Shown: positions 8,295 through 16,598 of the stretch, piece by piece | Layout of the letters: the number at the start of each line of letters is the position of its first letter | How positions within the stretch are numbered: the first letter of the stretch is position 1 | NCBI GenBank assembly: GCA_963722905.1 | Contig: CAVROT010000005.1 | Location: 186,001 to 250,000, forward strand | From: CAVROT01 sp963722905 | Lineage (GTDB): Bacteria > Pseudomonadota > Alphaproteobacteria > Rhodobacterales > Rhodobacteraceae | Direction of reading: 5' to 3' | Length of the DNA: 64,000 bases | Notes under the pieces: model-generated | Database searches by the model: none | What the model was told of the DNA's origin: nothing | Seen by the model: the letters and a program-made list of their open reading frames with translations, nothing else | Program-made: the position numbers and the translations under genes

Positions 8295-9899
8295 TCAGAA
8301 ATCCGTCGGCGCCCCGCCCTCGGCCTTTCGACGCGCAACGAAATCGGCCAGCTCGTCTGCGATGGCGACGTCCAGCGGCGGCGCCTCGAACCCGTCGATG
8401 ATGCGGCGGTAGAGGCCGTGCGCGCGTTCGGCCGTCCACTGCGCGCCCGACAGCTCCCATCCTTCGTAGTTCCGCCAGTCTGACAGGAACGGAGCGTAGA
8501 ACGCGGTTTCGTAGCGGTCCTGGGTGTGCTGGAGGCCGAAGAAATGGCCGTCTCCGCCGACCTCGCGCACTGCCTCTACGGCGATGTCTTCGGGGCCGGT
8601 CGCCCAGAGCTTGGGGTCCAGGTAGCGCTGGATCTGCTGGATAACCTCGCAATCCATCAGGAACTTCTCGGGCGAGGCGATCAGCCCCCCCTCCAGCCAG
8701 CCGGCCGCGTGGTAGACCATATGCGATCCCGACTGCACGGCGGCCCACAGGCTGTTGGACGTCTCCCACATGGCCTGGCCGTCCGGCACGTTGGCGGCAC
8801 AGACGCCCGACGACCGCAACGGGAGGTCGTAGAACCGCGCCATCTGGCCGGTCATCTGGGTGGCACGCATGTATTCGGGCGTGCCGAAGGCGGGTGCTCC
8901 GGACTTCATGTCGACGTTGGAGGTGAACGTCCCGATCGCGCAGGGCGCACCGGGCCGGATCCATTGCGCCAGGGCGATGGCGCAGAGCGCCTCTGCAAGG
9001 CTTTGCGCCACGGCGCCCGACATCGTCACCGGCGCCATGGCACCCGCCAGCGTGAACGGCGTCACGACCGTGGCCTGGCCGCGGCGCACGCAGCGCATGT
9101 AGCCATCGAGCATGGGATGGTCGTGCTTGAGCGGCGAGGTCGAATTGATGTTGGTGTACATGTGCGGCGTCGCCTCGAACGCCTCGTGGCTCAGCCCGCC
9201 GCCGATGCGGACCATCTCCATCACGTCGTCGACCCGTTCGGCGCCCAGCGAATAGGCGTGCATCACCTTGTCGCAGAGCGTCAGCTTGTCGTGCACGACG
9301 TCAAGGTGGCGGATGCTGGGGTGGATGTCCTGCGGCTCCACCGGATAGCCACCGGCGAAGTGGATGCAGTTGAAATACTGCGTCAGCTTCAGAAGATCGC
9401 GGCAGGTCTCGCGCGTGCCGGGCCGCTTGCCGCCCGGCAGGTCCCAGAAAGCGGGCGGCGACGACACGTTGCCGAAGAGGATGGTGTCGTCGCCCACCGT
9501 GATGCGACGGTCGGGGTTGCGCGGCGTCAGGGTGAAGGAGGACGGCGCGCGGCCCACCATCTCCATCACGAAATCGCGGCCCATCCGTACGTTGGTGCCG
9601 TCGATGGTGCAACCGGCCGTGCGCAGGATCTCGAGGGCTTCGGGATTGAGGAAGGCGATCCCGATCTCTTCCAGTATCCGCATCGCGCCGTCGTGGATGG
9701 CGGCGACGCCCTCGGGGCGCAAGGGCTCGACCGGCGGGTCGACGCGGCGGGGCGGGTTCCAAGGCATCTGCGCCAGCGCCGCCGTGCCGCGGCGCCCGGC
9801 ATTGCCGGAACGCCCGCCGCTGCGGCCTGCGGGCCGCTTTCCCGCTTTTGCCGCGGCCCCGTTCACCGTCGGCAGCTGCGCTTCGGTCGCGTCGGTCAT
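8295..9899 (-). CDS. MttB-family (trimethylamine methyltransferase superfamily) protein, non-pyrrolysine
   Basis: This 534-residue member of the MttB superfamily transfers, or is predicted to transfer, a methyl group from a quaternary amine to a corrinoid protein. After a basic, low-complexity 45-residue N-terminus comes the full TIM-barrel-like family sequence (for example RILEEIGIAFLNPEALEIL, then GGGLSHEAFE and FTSNVDMKSGAP). True trimethylamine MttB carries pyrrolysine at an in-frame amber codon. Here the frame contains none, so this belongs to the non-Pyl branch, which includes glycine betaine, proline betaine and carnitine demethylases. The start ATG at 9899 has GGGAGGA upstream. No corrinoid protein or reactivase gene is adjacent, so the methyl acceptor is not evident locally. 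Confidence 0.9.
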   Translation of the reverse strand: MTDATEAQLPTVNGAAAKAGKRPAGRSGGRSGNAGRRGTAALAQMPWNPPRRVDPPVEPLRPEGVAAIHDGAMRILEEIGIAFLNPEALEILRTAGCTIDGTNVRMGRDFVMEMVGRAPSSFTLTPRNPDRRITVGDDTILFGNVSSPPAFWDLPGGKRPGTRETCRDLLKLTQYFNCIHFAGGYPVEPQDIHPSIRHLDVVHDKLTLCDKVMHAYSLGAERVDDVMEMVRIGGGLSHEAFEATPHMYTNINSTSPLKHDHPMLDGYMRCVRRGQATVVTPFTLAGAMAPVTMSGAVAQSLAEALCAIALAQWIRPGAPCAIGTFTSNVDMKSGAPAFGTPEYMRATQMTGQMARFYDLPLRSSGVCAANVPDGQAMWETSNSLWAAVQSGSHMVYHAAGWLEGGLIASPEKFLMDCEVIQQIQRYLDPKLWATGPEDIAVEAVREVGGDGHFFGLQHTQDRYETAFYAPFLSDWRNYEGWELSGAQWTAERAHGLYRRIIDGFEAPPLDVAIADELADFVARRKAEGGAPTDF

Positions 9900-10007
9900 G
9901 CAAGTCCTCCCCTACTGCGGCAAGCAAACGCCGGTCCGCCGGGGCGTGCGGCGGGGATCGCGACAGATCGGCGTCGTTTTTCGACGCAGAGGGTCGGCGG
10001 CGCGCTG

Positions 10008-10292
10008 TCAGGTCCAGTTCATCTCGGTTCCGCCAGGCAGCGTCCGGCGGGCCGTCATGGGCGCGTCGTAGTCGAACCCCGCGTCGCGGCAGAACCCACG
10101 CACCCAGTCGTCTTCCATCATGAGGAAATCGAGGACCGAGACCATGAAGTCGGGATCGCCCGTCCTGGTGCGGGTGCCGATCTCGGCCGGGTCGCACCCC
10201 GTGGCGCCCATGAAACGGCCTAGCAGGTCAGCGTCGGCGGCAATCCATGCCAGGGCCCGGATGGCGACCGTCTCGGCGAATTCCTGCTGCAT
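10008..10292 (-). CDS. DUF3572 family protein
   Basis: This small (94-residue) predicted cytoplasmic protein is of the DUF3572 type, recognised from MQQEFAETVAIRALAW, the FMGATGCDPAEI segment and the FLMMEDDWVRGFCRDAG motif. The function is unknown. The start chosen is ATG 10292, because AAGGAAG lies eight bases upstream of it. Two earlier in-frame ATGs (10313 and 10334) lack a convincing ribosome binding site. It is divergent from the PleD-like gene and lies upstream of the MttB gene on the same strand. It is common in alphaproteobacteria, from memory. Confidence 0.85.
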   Translation of the reverse strand: MQQEFAETVAIRALAWIAADADLLGRFMGATGCDPAEIGTRTRTGDPDFMVSVLDFLMMEDDWVRGFCRDAGFDYDAPMTARRTLPGGTEMNWT

Positions 10293-10390
10293 TGCGCCGA
10301 CTTCCTTAACCATCCGAAAGGGTTTCTTAATCATTCTGCCGCATCCATGGAAACAGTTCTGAGCGGCTTCCGGTACGGGGACGATCCATC

Positions 10391-12232
10391 ATGACGCGAA
10401 GCATCCTCATCGTCGATCCCGTCTCCGCAAACCGGGCAGCGCTGGGCCGCCTGCTGAAGGCGGTCCATTACGACGTGACCGAAGCGGCCAGCGGCGCCGC
10501 GGCGGTCGCGTCGATCCGCGACGCCCCGCCGGACCTGGTGCTGGCCGAAGTGGCCCTGCCAGATATCGACGGCCCGGGCCTGTGCGCGCTGCTGCGACCC
10601 GGGCCCGCCGGCCACGCGCCGCCGCTGCTGTTCGTGGGAAGCAACGCCGATGCCGATCTGCGGCTGGACGTGCTGCGGTCGGGCGCCGAGGATCTCATGG
10701 CGCGGCCGCTGGACGGCAACGGCCTGCTGGCGCGCATCCGCAGCCTTCTGCGCGCCCATGACGCCGCGGTCGAGCTGCACCGCCGCGACGCCGACGCGGC
10801 GGGGTGCGGCGATGCCGACGCGGATGGCGCCGGCTACGCGCTGCATCCCGCGATTGCGGGCTTCGCAGAGGCGCCGCGCGCATTCTCGGCGCCGGGTTGC
10901 GTAGCGCTGATCGTATCGGGCGATCAGACCGCGGCCGAGGCTGAGGCCGCGGCGCAGGGCCTGCGCGCGCATCTGCGCCACGACGTCATCGTGATCGACG
11001 CCGCGACCGCCCTCGGCCTGGACGAAGGCGGGCCGGTGCCCGACGTCGTCGTGCTGGCAGTGGACAGACCGGGCCCCGAGGACGGCCTGCCGCTTCTGTC
11101 CGAACTGCGCAGCCGGCCGGGCACGCGTCATGCCGCGATCCTCGCGCTGCACGGCGGGGCGCGGTGCGGCACGGCGGGGCGCGCCCTCGATCTGGGCGCG
11201 GGGGACGTGGCGGGCTTCGATACGCCGGCTCCGGAGCTTGCGCACAGGATCGGCGTGCAGATGCGCCGCAAGCGCGAGGGCGACAGGCTGCGGCGAAAGG
11301 ACGATACGCTGCGCGCCCTCGCCACCACGGACCCCCTGACGGGGCTGCGCAACCGCCGCTGGGCGCTGGACCAGGCGACGGTGCTCGCGCGGGCGCGCAG
11401 CGCGTCGCTGGCGATCCTGATGATCGACATCGACCGGTTCAAGACGGTCAACGACGATCACGGGCATGCGGCGGGGGACGCCGTGCTGGTGCAGATCGCC
11501 GACCGCCTGCGCGACACCCTGCGTCCGACCGACATCCTGGCCCGCATGGGCGGGGAGGAGTTCCTGGTCGTCCTGCCGCGGATCGACCGTGCGGGTGCGG
11601 CGGCGGCGGCGGCACGCCTGCTTGTAGCGGTCTCGTCCGAGCCGGCGAAGGTGCCGGGACATGGCAGGCTGCCGGTGACGGTGAGTATCGGGGTCGCGAT
11701 GCATGCGGCACCGGCGCCCATGCGCGAGGCGCCGTCCGGCGCCGGGGAGGAGAGCGCCGACGCCCGCAAAGGTGGGATCGGCGCGACGATCGATCTGGCA
11801 GACCGTGCGCTCTACGCAGCCAAGCGGGCGGGACGAAACCGCGTGCGCGTGGCCTGGCGACCCGACGGCCCAAAAACCGGCTCGTCCGGTGGAGAGCCCG
11901 GCGCACAAGCCGCGCCGCACGTGAACGACGCGGAAGCATCGGGTGCGCCGCGCAGGTCCGCCCAGCACGCCGCCGCGACCCGTCCGTCCGGTCCGGCCAG
12001 CGCTCGGCAGTCCGGTAAAGATGCGTCCGGCAACAGCGGCAAGGACGATCCGGCCGGTCCGCGCACGGCCCCGACCGGCGCGGGCGTCGCCACGGCATCG
12101 GCCAAGCCCGGCCGCACCGGCCGCGCCGCGGGACCGAGACGGCAGGGCGATCCGCGCCAGATCGAGCTGTGGCCGCTGGATCGTCAGCCCGCACCGGCGC
12201 ACGACGCGGCGACCGGCCGGTGGCGGCGCTAG
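10391..12232 (+). CDS. PleD-like response regulator with GGDEF domain and degenerate receiver
   Basis: This 613-residue protein has the PleD order of receiver, receiver-like adaptor and GGDEF. The first receiver (about 1-125) starts ILIVDPVSANR. The acidic pair is reduced (Asp9, Pro10), the phospho-acceptor position holds Glu53 (LAEVALPDIDG), and the conserved Lys near 105 is Arg (ARPLD). It probably cannot be phosphorylated in the normal way and may mimic an active state. The second domain (about 168-290) is a divergent receiver. The cyclase domain has GGEEF at 387-391 with an I-site RPTD at 378-381, so it should make c-di-GMP and be product-inhibited. The last 110 residues are low-complexity and probably disordered. 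The start ATG at 10391 has GGGGA upstream. It is divergent from DUF3572. Confidence 0.9.
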   Translation: MTRSILIVDPVSANRAALGRLLKAVHYDVTEAASGAAAVASIRDAPPDLVLAEVALPDIDGPGLCALLRPGPAGHAPPLLFVGSNADADLRLDVLRSGAEDLMARPLDGNGLLARIRSLLRAHDAAVELHRRDADAAGCGDADADGAGYALHPAIAGFAEAPRAFSAPGCVALIVSGDQTAAEAEAAAQGLRAHLRHDVIVIDAATALGLDEGGPVPDVVVLAVDRPGPEDGLPLLSELRSRPGTRHAAILALHGGARCGTAGRALDLGAGDVAGFDTPAPELAHRIGVQMRRKREGDRLRRKDDTLRALATTDPLTGLRNRRWALDQATVLARARSASLAILMIDIDRFKTVNDDHGHAAGDAVLVQIADRLRDTLRPTDILARMGGEEFLVVLPRIDRAGAAAAAARLLVAVSSEPAKVPGHGRLPVTVSIGVAMHAAPAPMREAPSGAGEESADARKGGIGATIDLADRALYAAKRAGRNRVRVAWRPDGPKTGSSGGEPGAQAAPHVNDAEASGAPRRSAQHAAATRPSGPASARQSGKDASGNSGKDDPAGPRTAPTGAGVATASAKPGRTGRAAGPRRQGDPRQIELWPLDRQPAPAHDAATGRWRR

Positions 12233-12530
12233 AAAGGCGACGCCAACTACCCGACCCAGGGCACGCTCCTGCGGTCGTCGCTCCGGTGGAGGCCCCCGGG
12301 ATGCCGGCAATCGCGACGTTGGCCCGCCGCGCCTGCGGCCCTGGTCCCAAAGGGCTGTCGAAGTGCCGGCGGGCACTCCGCCCGCGATCGCGGGCTTCGT
12401 CGCAAGGGCGGGACAGCACTCCCGCAGGTCCGCGACCGTTCGCGACATCGGGCCGCAACGGCCGGTCCGGCCCTGTCACCCTGCATGGAAAACGGATAGT
12501 GGTTGCAGGTAGCAGCGAAAGGCCCCCGCC

Positions 12531-13142
12531 ATGTTCGACGACGATACGACCGGCGGCGCGCGGCACCATGGCGGGATAGCCGGCGACGGCTTGAGGCCGC
12601 CGGCGCGCGGAACGCCCTCCGGCCCGGACGACGTGCTCCCGGCGCAGGGCCTGTGCCCGGGCGCCGGCACCACCGACCACGTCAGCAGGCCGGCCGAACC
12701 GGTCGACGGGGTGGCCGCGGGCACCGGGCCGAAATCACTGCGCGGGACCTCCCGGCTGGACGGCGACGGGCCAGGCCCCGATGTCGCCGACGACCGCCCC
12801 CTGGGGGCGGCGCTGCGCCGGGGATGGCGCCGCAGGTGCCCCAGCTGCGGGTCGGGGCCCATGCTGCGGGGGTATCTCACCATCCGCGACCAATGCCCGG
12901 TCTGCGACGAAGGTTTGCACCACGCGCGCGCCGACGACGGACCGGCCTATCTGACGATCCTGATCGTCGGGCACCTGATGGCACCGGCGTTCCTTTGGAC
13001 GTTCACGACCTACCGGCCCGAGCCGATGGTCCTTTTCACCGTCTTTGCGGTTGGGTGCATCGCGTTGTCGCTCTACCTGCTGCCACGGCTCAAGGGGATC
13101 ATCGTAGCCTGGCAATGGTCGCGCCGGATGCACGGCTTCTGA
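12531..13142 (+). CDS. DUF983 family membrane protein
   Basis: This 203-residue protein has a long low-complexity N-terminus (about 95 residues), then a zinc-ribbon-like pair of CxxC motifs (RRCPSCGSGPML and DQCPVCDEGL) and two transmembrane helices (about 140-160 and 165-185), the core of DUF983. The usual family length is about 120-140 residues, so the true start could be inside the low-complexity part. ATG 12531 was kept because GAAAGG lies about ten bases upstream and no later ATG precedes the zinc ribbon. The function is unknown. It overlaps or abuts the NUDIX gene. The 298 bases upstream (12233-12530) show no gene. Confidence 0.82.
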   Translation: MFDDDTTGGARHHGGIAGDGLRPPARGTPSGPDDVLPAQGLCPGAGTTDHVSRPAEPVDGVAAGTGPKSLRGTSRLDGDGPGPDVADDRPLGAALRRGWRRRCPSCGSGPMLRGYLTIRDQCPVCDEGLHHARADDGPAYLTILIVGHLMAPAFLWTFTTYRPEPMVLFTVFAVGCIALSLYLLPRLKGIIVAWQWSRRMHGF

Positions 13143-13828
13143 CCCGGCAGCCGCATACGCAACCGATGGACGACGTACCGATTCGCGACGCGGCGACGGT
13201 CATCCTCGTTCGCCATCCCCACGGGCAACCGTCGGTGCTGATGGGCCAGCGCGGCAGCCGCGCGGTGTTCATGCCGTCGAAGACGGTGTTTCCCGGCGGC
13301 GCTGTTGACCCTGGCGATACGACCATACCGCTGGCCGGGGCGCTGCATCCAGATTGCGCCGCGGCGCTGGGGGCGCAGTCCGCCCGCTACGCCGCAGCCG
13401 CCATCCGTGAGCTTTGGGAAGAGACCGGACAGGTGCTGGGCCGCGCCGGGACGTGGAACGACGCCCCGGCCGACTGGAGCACCTTTGCCGCGACCGGCCA
13501 TCGCCCCGACGCCACTGCCCTGCGCTATGTCTTCCGCGCGATCACGCCGCCGGGCCGTCCGCGCCGGTTCGACGCGCGGTTCTTCGTGGCGGATGCCGCG
13601 GCGCTCGCCCTGGACCCCGACGATTTTTCGGCCGCGTCGGACGAGCTGAGCAATCTGGGCTGGCGGCCGCTGGACCAGCTGCGCGCGGCCGATCTGCCCT
13701 TCATCACCCAGGTGGTCCTGGCCGAGGTCGCGGCCCGCCTGCCGGACCTCGCCCCACCCGCCGCGGTGCCGTTCTTCGACGGCGGTGACGAAGCCGCAGC
13801 CGCGGCCCGCCTGCCCTTCACCCCCTGA
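13115..13828 (+). CDS. NUDIX hydrolase with split Nudix box (NUDT19/CoA-diphosphatase-like)
   Basis: This is a hydrolase of nucleoside-diphosphate-linked substrates. The 237-residue protein shows VFPGGAVDPGD, an insertion, then RELWEETG, so the Nudix box is interrupted as in NUDT19-type enzymes that favour acyl-CoA or CoA. Two starts fit. ATG 13115 overlaps the DUF983 gene by 28 bases, and ATG 13166 would give MDDVPIRDAATVILV after a clean gap. The longer form is given, but neither has a strong ribosome binding site. The tight spacing with DUF983 suggests one transcript. Substrate specificity cannot be decided from sequence. Confidence 0.87.
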   Translation: MVAPDARLLTRQPHTQPMDDVPIRDAATVILVRHPHGQPSVLMGQRGSRAVFMPSKTVFPGGAVDPGDTTIPLAGALHPDCAAALGAQSARYAAAAIRELWEETGQVLGRAGTWNDAPADWSTFAATGHRPDATALRYVFRAITPPGRPRRFDARFFVADAAALALDPDDFSAASDELSNLGWRPLDQLRAADLPFITQVVLAEVAARLPDLAPPAAVPFFDGGDEAAAAARLPFTP

Positions 13829-13977
13829 CCACCGCACCGGATAGGCCGCGAAACTGCGAACCGATGGGGATACGACGGCAGTTCTGCGTGGCCCATCGGG
13901 GCCAGGCAGTCGCGACGGCGTTCAGGGCACCGCGCGCCGGGTCCGCAGCAGGGCAGGCATCACGCGCGCCAGCGATC

Positions 13978-15009
13978 TCAGCCTTCGGCTTCGGCCAAAA
14001 GCTTTGCGGCGCGTTCGATGAGGGCGGCACCGTCGATCCCGCGTGCGTCCATTTCGGCAATCCAGGTTTTTGTGGTCGCCTCGCTGGCCGCGCGCCACTC
14101 GACCAGGTCCTCGGGCGTCAGTGTCACGATATTGTTGCCGCGCCCGACCGCGATTTCGCGCGCGGGTCCGTCGTCCTCCTGCATGGTGCGACCGGCGAAG
14201 GCGCTGAACTCCAGACCCGATTCAGCGTCGATCACCGCCTTCAGATCGTCCGGCAGGCCATCGTAGCGCGCCTTGTTCATCGCGAAGACGAAGGCGGCGG
14301 TATAGAGCGGTTCGGAGAACTCGGTGTGGTTGTCCACCAGCTCGGCCACCTTCAGCGATCCGGTCACTTCCCAGGGGATCACGGTGCCGTCGATGACGCC
14401 CTTCGACAGCGCCTCGGGAATGGCGGGCACCGGCAGCCCTACCGTCGCGGCGCCGAGGTCCGTAAAGAGCATGTTGGTCAGCCGCGTCGGCGCACGCAGC
14501 TTCATGCCGGACAGGTCGCCCACGGTGCGCACCGGTCGGTCGCTGTGGATCACGCCGGGGCCATGCACCCAAAGGCCCAGCACGTGCACATCCTTGAAAT
14601 CGGTATCGAGCATCGCCTCTTCGCCGAGAGTCCAGTAGGCGCGGCTGGTCGCCTCGGCATCGGTCATCGTGAACGGCAGCTCGAACACCTCGGCCCGCGG
14701 AAAGCGGCCCGGGGTGTAGCCCGGCAGCGTCCAGACGATGTCGGCCACCCCGTCGACGACCTGGTCGTAGAGCGACGGCGGGGTTCCGCCCAGCGCCATG
14801 CCGTCGAAGCGGTCGATCTTGATACGGCCCTCGCTGGCCTCCTCCACACGGTCCGCCCAGACGTGCAGAATGTTTTGCGGCACGTTCGCTCCGGTGGGCA
14901 GGAATTGATGCATGCGCAGCGTCACCTCCTGCGCCGCCAGGGATCCCGCGGTCCCCGTCAGGATCGCGAATGCCACCGCCGCCGTTCCCATTGCCGATTT
15001 GCCGATCAT
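13978..15009 (-). CDS. TRAP transporter substrate-binding protein (DctP family)
   Basis: This periplasmic solute receptor belongs to a tripartite ATP-independent transporter. The 343-residue precursor has a signal peptide (core about 8-22, cleavage after LAAQ), and then the DctP fold begins with EVTLRMHQFLPTG. Characteristic features include the KLRAPTRLTNMLF segment around residue 170, containing the conserved Arg that binds a carboxylate, and IPEALSKGVIDG. The start ATG at 15009 has GGAGG seven bases upstream. No DctQ or DctM membrane subunit is adjacent, since the neighbours are a NUDIX gene and rpmF. This is an orphan receptor that would need subunits encoded elsewhere. The likely ligand is a carboxylate, by family. 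Confidence 0.9.
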   Translation of the reverse strand: MIGKSAMGTAAVAFAILTGTAGSLAAQEVTLRMHQFLPTGANVPQNILHVWADRVEEASEGRIKIDRFDGMALGGTPPSLYDQVVDGVADIVWTLPGYTPGRFPRAEVFELPFTMTDAEATSRAYWTLGEEAMLDTDFKDVHVLGLWVHGPGVIHSDRPVRTVGDLSGMKLRAPTRLTNMLFTDLGAATVGLPVPAIPEALSKGVIDGTVIPWEVTGSLKVAELVDNHTEFSEPLYTAAFVFAMNKARYDGLPDDLKAVIDAESGLEFSAFAGRTMQEDDGPAREIAVGRGNNIVTLTPEDLVEWRAASEATTKTWIAEMDARGIDGAALIERAAKLLAEAEG

Positions 15010-15277
15010 GATGTCCTCCCTCGGGTCGGCCGCGTTCGCATGCCGGTTTGGCGGCAGAGTGAAGCGCGCCGGGCGGCATGGCAAGCGCCCAGCAGCGTCT
15101 CCGCCCCGTCCTGGCCCCGTCCTGGCCCCGCCCGCGCGCCGTGCACCCCCGAATCCGTCGCGACCGGACGGCCCGCGGGGCTTGAACCCGAGGCCCGAAG
15201 GGCGTAATGCCCCGCGACATCCGAATGCTGAGCCGAAACGAGGGCCAAGGCCCCACAGACCACGATAGGGCCCCCCG

Positions 15278-15484
15278 ATGGCTGTCCCGAAGAGCAAGAT
15301 CACCAAGTCCCGACGCGGGATGCGCCAGTCCCACGACGCGCTGTCCGGTGCGAACCCTGCGGAATGCGCGAACTGCGGCGAGCTGAAGCGCCCGCATCAC
15401 GTGTGCCCCGCCTGCGGCCATTACGCCGCCCGCGAGGTCGTGGCGCAACCCGGCGAGATCGACATCGACGACGACGCGGCCTGA
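15278..15484 (+). CDS. rpmF: 50S ribosomal protein L32
   Basis: This 68-residue ribosomal protein is recognised from MAVPKSKITKSRRGMRQSHD and the zinc-ribbon cysteines ECANCGELKRPHHVCPACG. It heads the widespread rpmF-plsX-fabH block. In many bacteria a DUF177 (YceD) gene precedes rpmF. Here the upstream gene is a TRAP receptor on the other strand, and the 268 bases between them show no gene. Confidence 0.97.
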   Translation: MAVPKSKITKSRRGMRQSHDALSGANPAECANCGELKRPHHVCPACGHYAAREVVAQPGEIDIDDDAA

Positions 15485-15527
15485 TCGTTCTGGCCCGGTC
15501 GCATGACCCTTCGGTAGGCCCACCGGC

Positions 15528-16598
15528 ATGACCTTGCCCGGCCCCAGGGACACGATCATATCGGTGGATGCCATGGGCGGCGACCAGGGGCCTGCGGCGG
15601 TCGTCGCGGGCATGGCCAAGTCCGCAGCGAAGAACCCCGATATCGGCTTCATACTGCATGGTCCCGAGTCCGAGCTCGCGCCGCTCGTTGCCCGGCGCAA
15701 GCTGACCGATCGCGTACGGATCCGCGACGCACCCGAGGTCGTGACGATGGACGCCAAGCCAGCACAGGTGATGCGCCGCGGCAAGGGCACGTCCATGGGC
15801 AGCGCCATCGAGGCCGTCCGCGACGGTGAAGCCTCCGTCGTGGTCAGCTGCGGCAATACCGGCGCGTTGATGGCGCTGAGCATGGTCCGGCTGCGCAAGA
15901 TGCCCGGCGTCGACCGGCCCGCCATCGCGTGCCTCTGGCCTTCTCGCAATCCGTCGGGGTTCAACGTGATGCTCGACGTGGGCGCCGACATCCGCGCGAG
16001 CGCCGAGGATCTGTTGGCCTACGCCGTCATGGGTGCCTCCTACGCCCGCAACGGGCTGGGGCTGGAACGGCCGCGCGTCGGGTTGCTGAACGTCGGCACC
16101 GAAGAGCACAAGGGCCGGGCGGAACTGCACGAGGCCCACGACCTGATCACCGCGGCGGCCGCGCGATCGGATCTCGATTTCGTCGGCTTCGTCGAAGGCG
16201 GCGACATCCCCTCCACCCGGGTGGACGTGATCGTGACGGACGGGTTCTCGGGCAACGTCGCACTGAAGACGGGCGAAGGCACGGCGACGCTGATCCGCGA
16301 CCTGCTGGGCGACGCCTTCCGGCACAGCCCGCTGTCGCGGCTGGCGGCGCTGCTCGCCGTGACGTCGCTGCGGCGCCTGGGCAAACGGATCGATCCGCGC
16401 CGGGTGAACGGCGGCGTTTTCCTGGGGCTCAACGGAACGGTGGTCAAGAGCCACGGAAGCGCCGATGCCACCGGCGTCTCTGCGGCGATCAAGCTGGCGT
16501 TCCGTCTGGCCGAGGGCGGGTTCAATCAACGGCTGGCCGCGCGCCTTGCCGCTTCGCACGCGGCGCCCGAAGCAACCGGCGGAGCCGCCGCCGAATGA
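15528..16598 (+). CDS. plsX: phosphate acyltransferase
   Basis: PlsX makes acyl-phosphate from acyl-ACP, the first step in the PlsX/PlsY route to lysophosphatidic acid for membrane lipids. The 356-residue protein starts near ISVDAMGGDQGP, the family hallmark, and contains SCGNTGALMA, LLNVGTEEHKG and FVEGGDIP. Length and order are normal. It lies 43 bases after rpmF, and its stop overlaps the fabH start (ATGA), so it is coupled to fatty acid initiation. Confidence 0.97.
   Translation: MTLPGPRDTIISVDAMGGDQGPAAVVAGMAKSAAKNPDIGFILHGPESELAPLVARRKLTDRVRIRDAPEVVTMDAKPAQVMRRGKGTSMGSAIEAVRDGEASVVVSCGNTGALMALSMVRLRKMPGVDRPAIACLWPSRNPSGFNVMLDVGADIRASAEDLLAYAVMGASYARNGLGLERPRVGLLNVGTEEHKGRAELHEAHDLITAAAARSDLDFVGFVEGGDIPSTRVDVIVTDGFSGNVALKTGEGTATLIRDLLGDAFRHSPLSRLAALLAVTSLRRLGKRIDPRRVNGGVFLGLNGTVVKSHGSADATGVSAAIKLAFRLAEGGFNQRLAARLAASHAAPEATGGAAAE

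Noticed and set aside
8295..9899. Pyrrolysine-containing trimethylamine methyltransferase
   Set aside because: No in-frame amber codon occurs in the gene and no pyl genes are visible, so it is a non-Pyl homologue.
10331..12448. Minus-strand frame of about 705 codons opposite the PleD-like gene
   Set aside because: Shadow of a clear REC-GGDEF protein; translation is Arg/Gln/His-rich and spans unrelated intergenic DNA.
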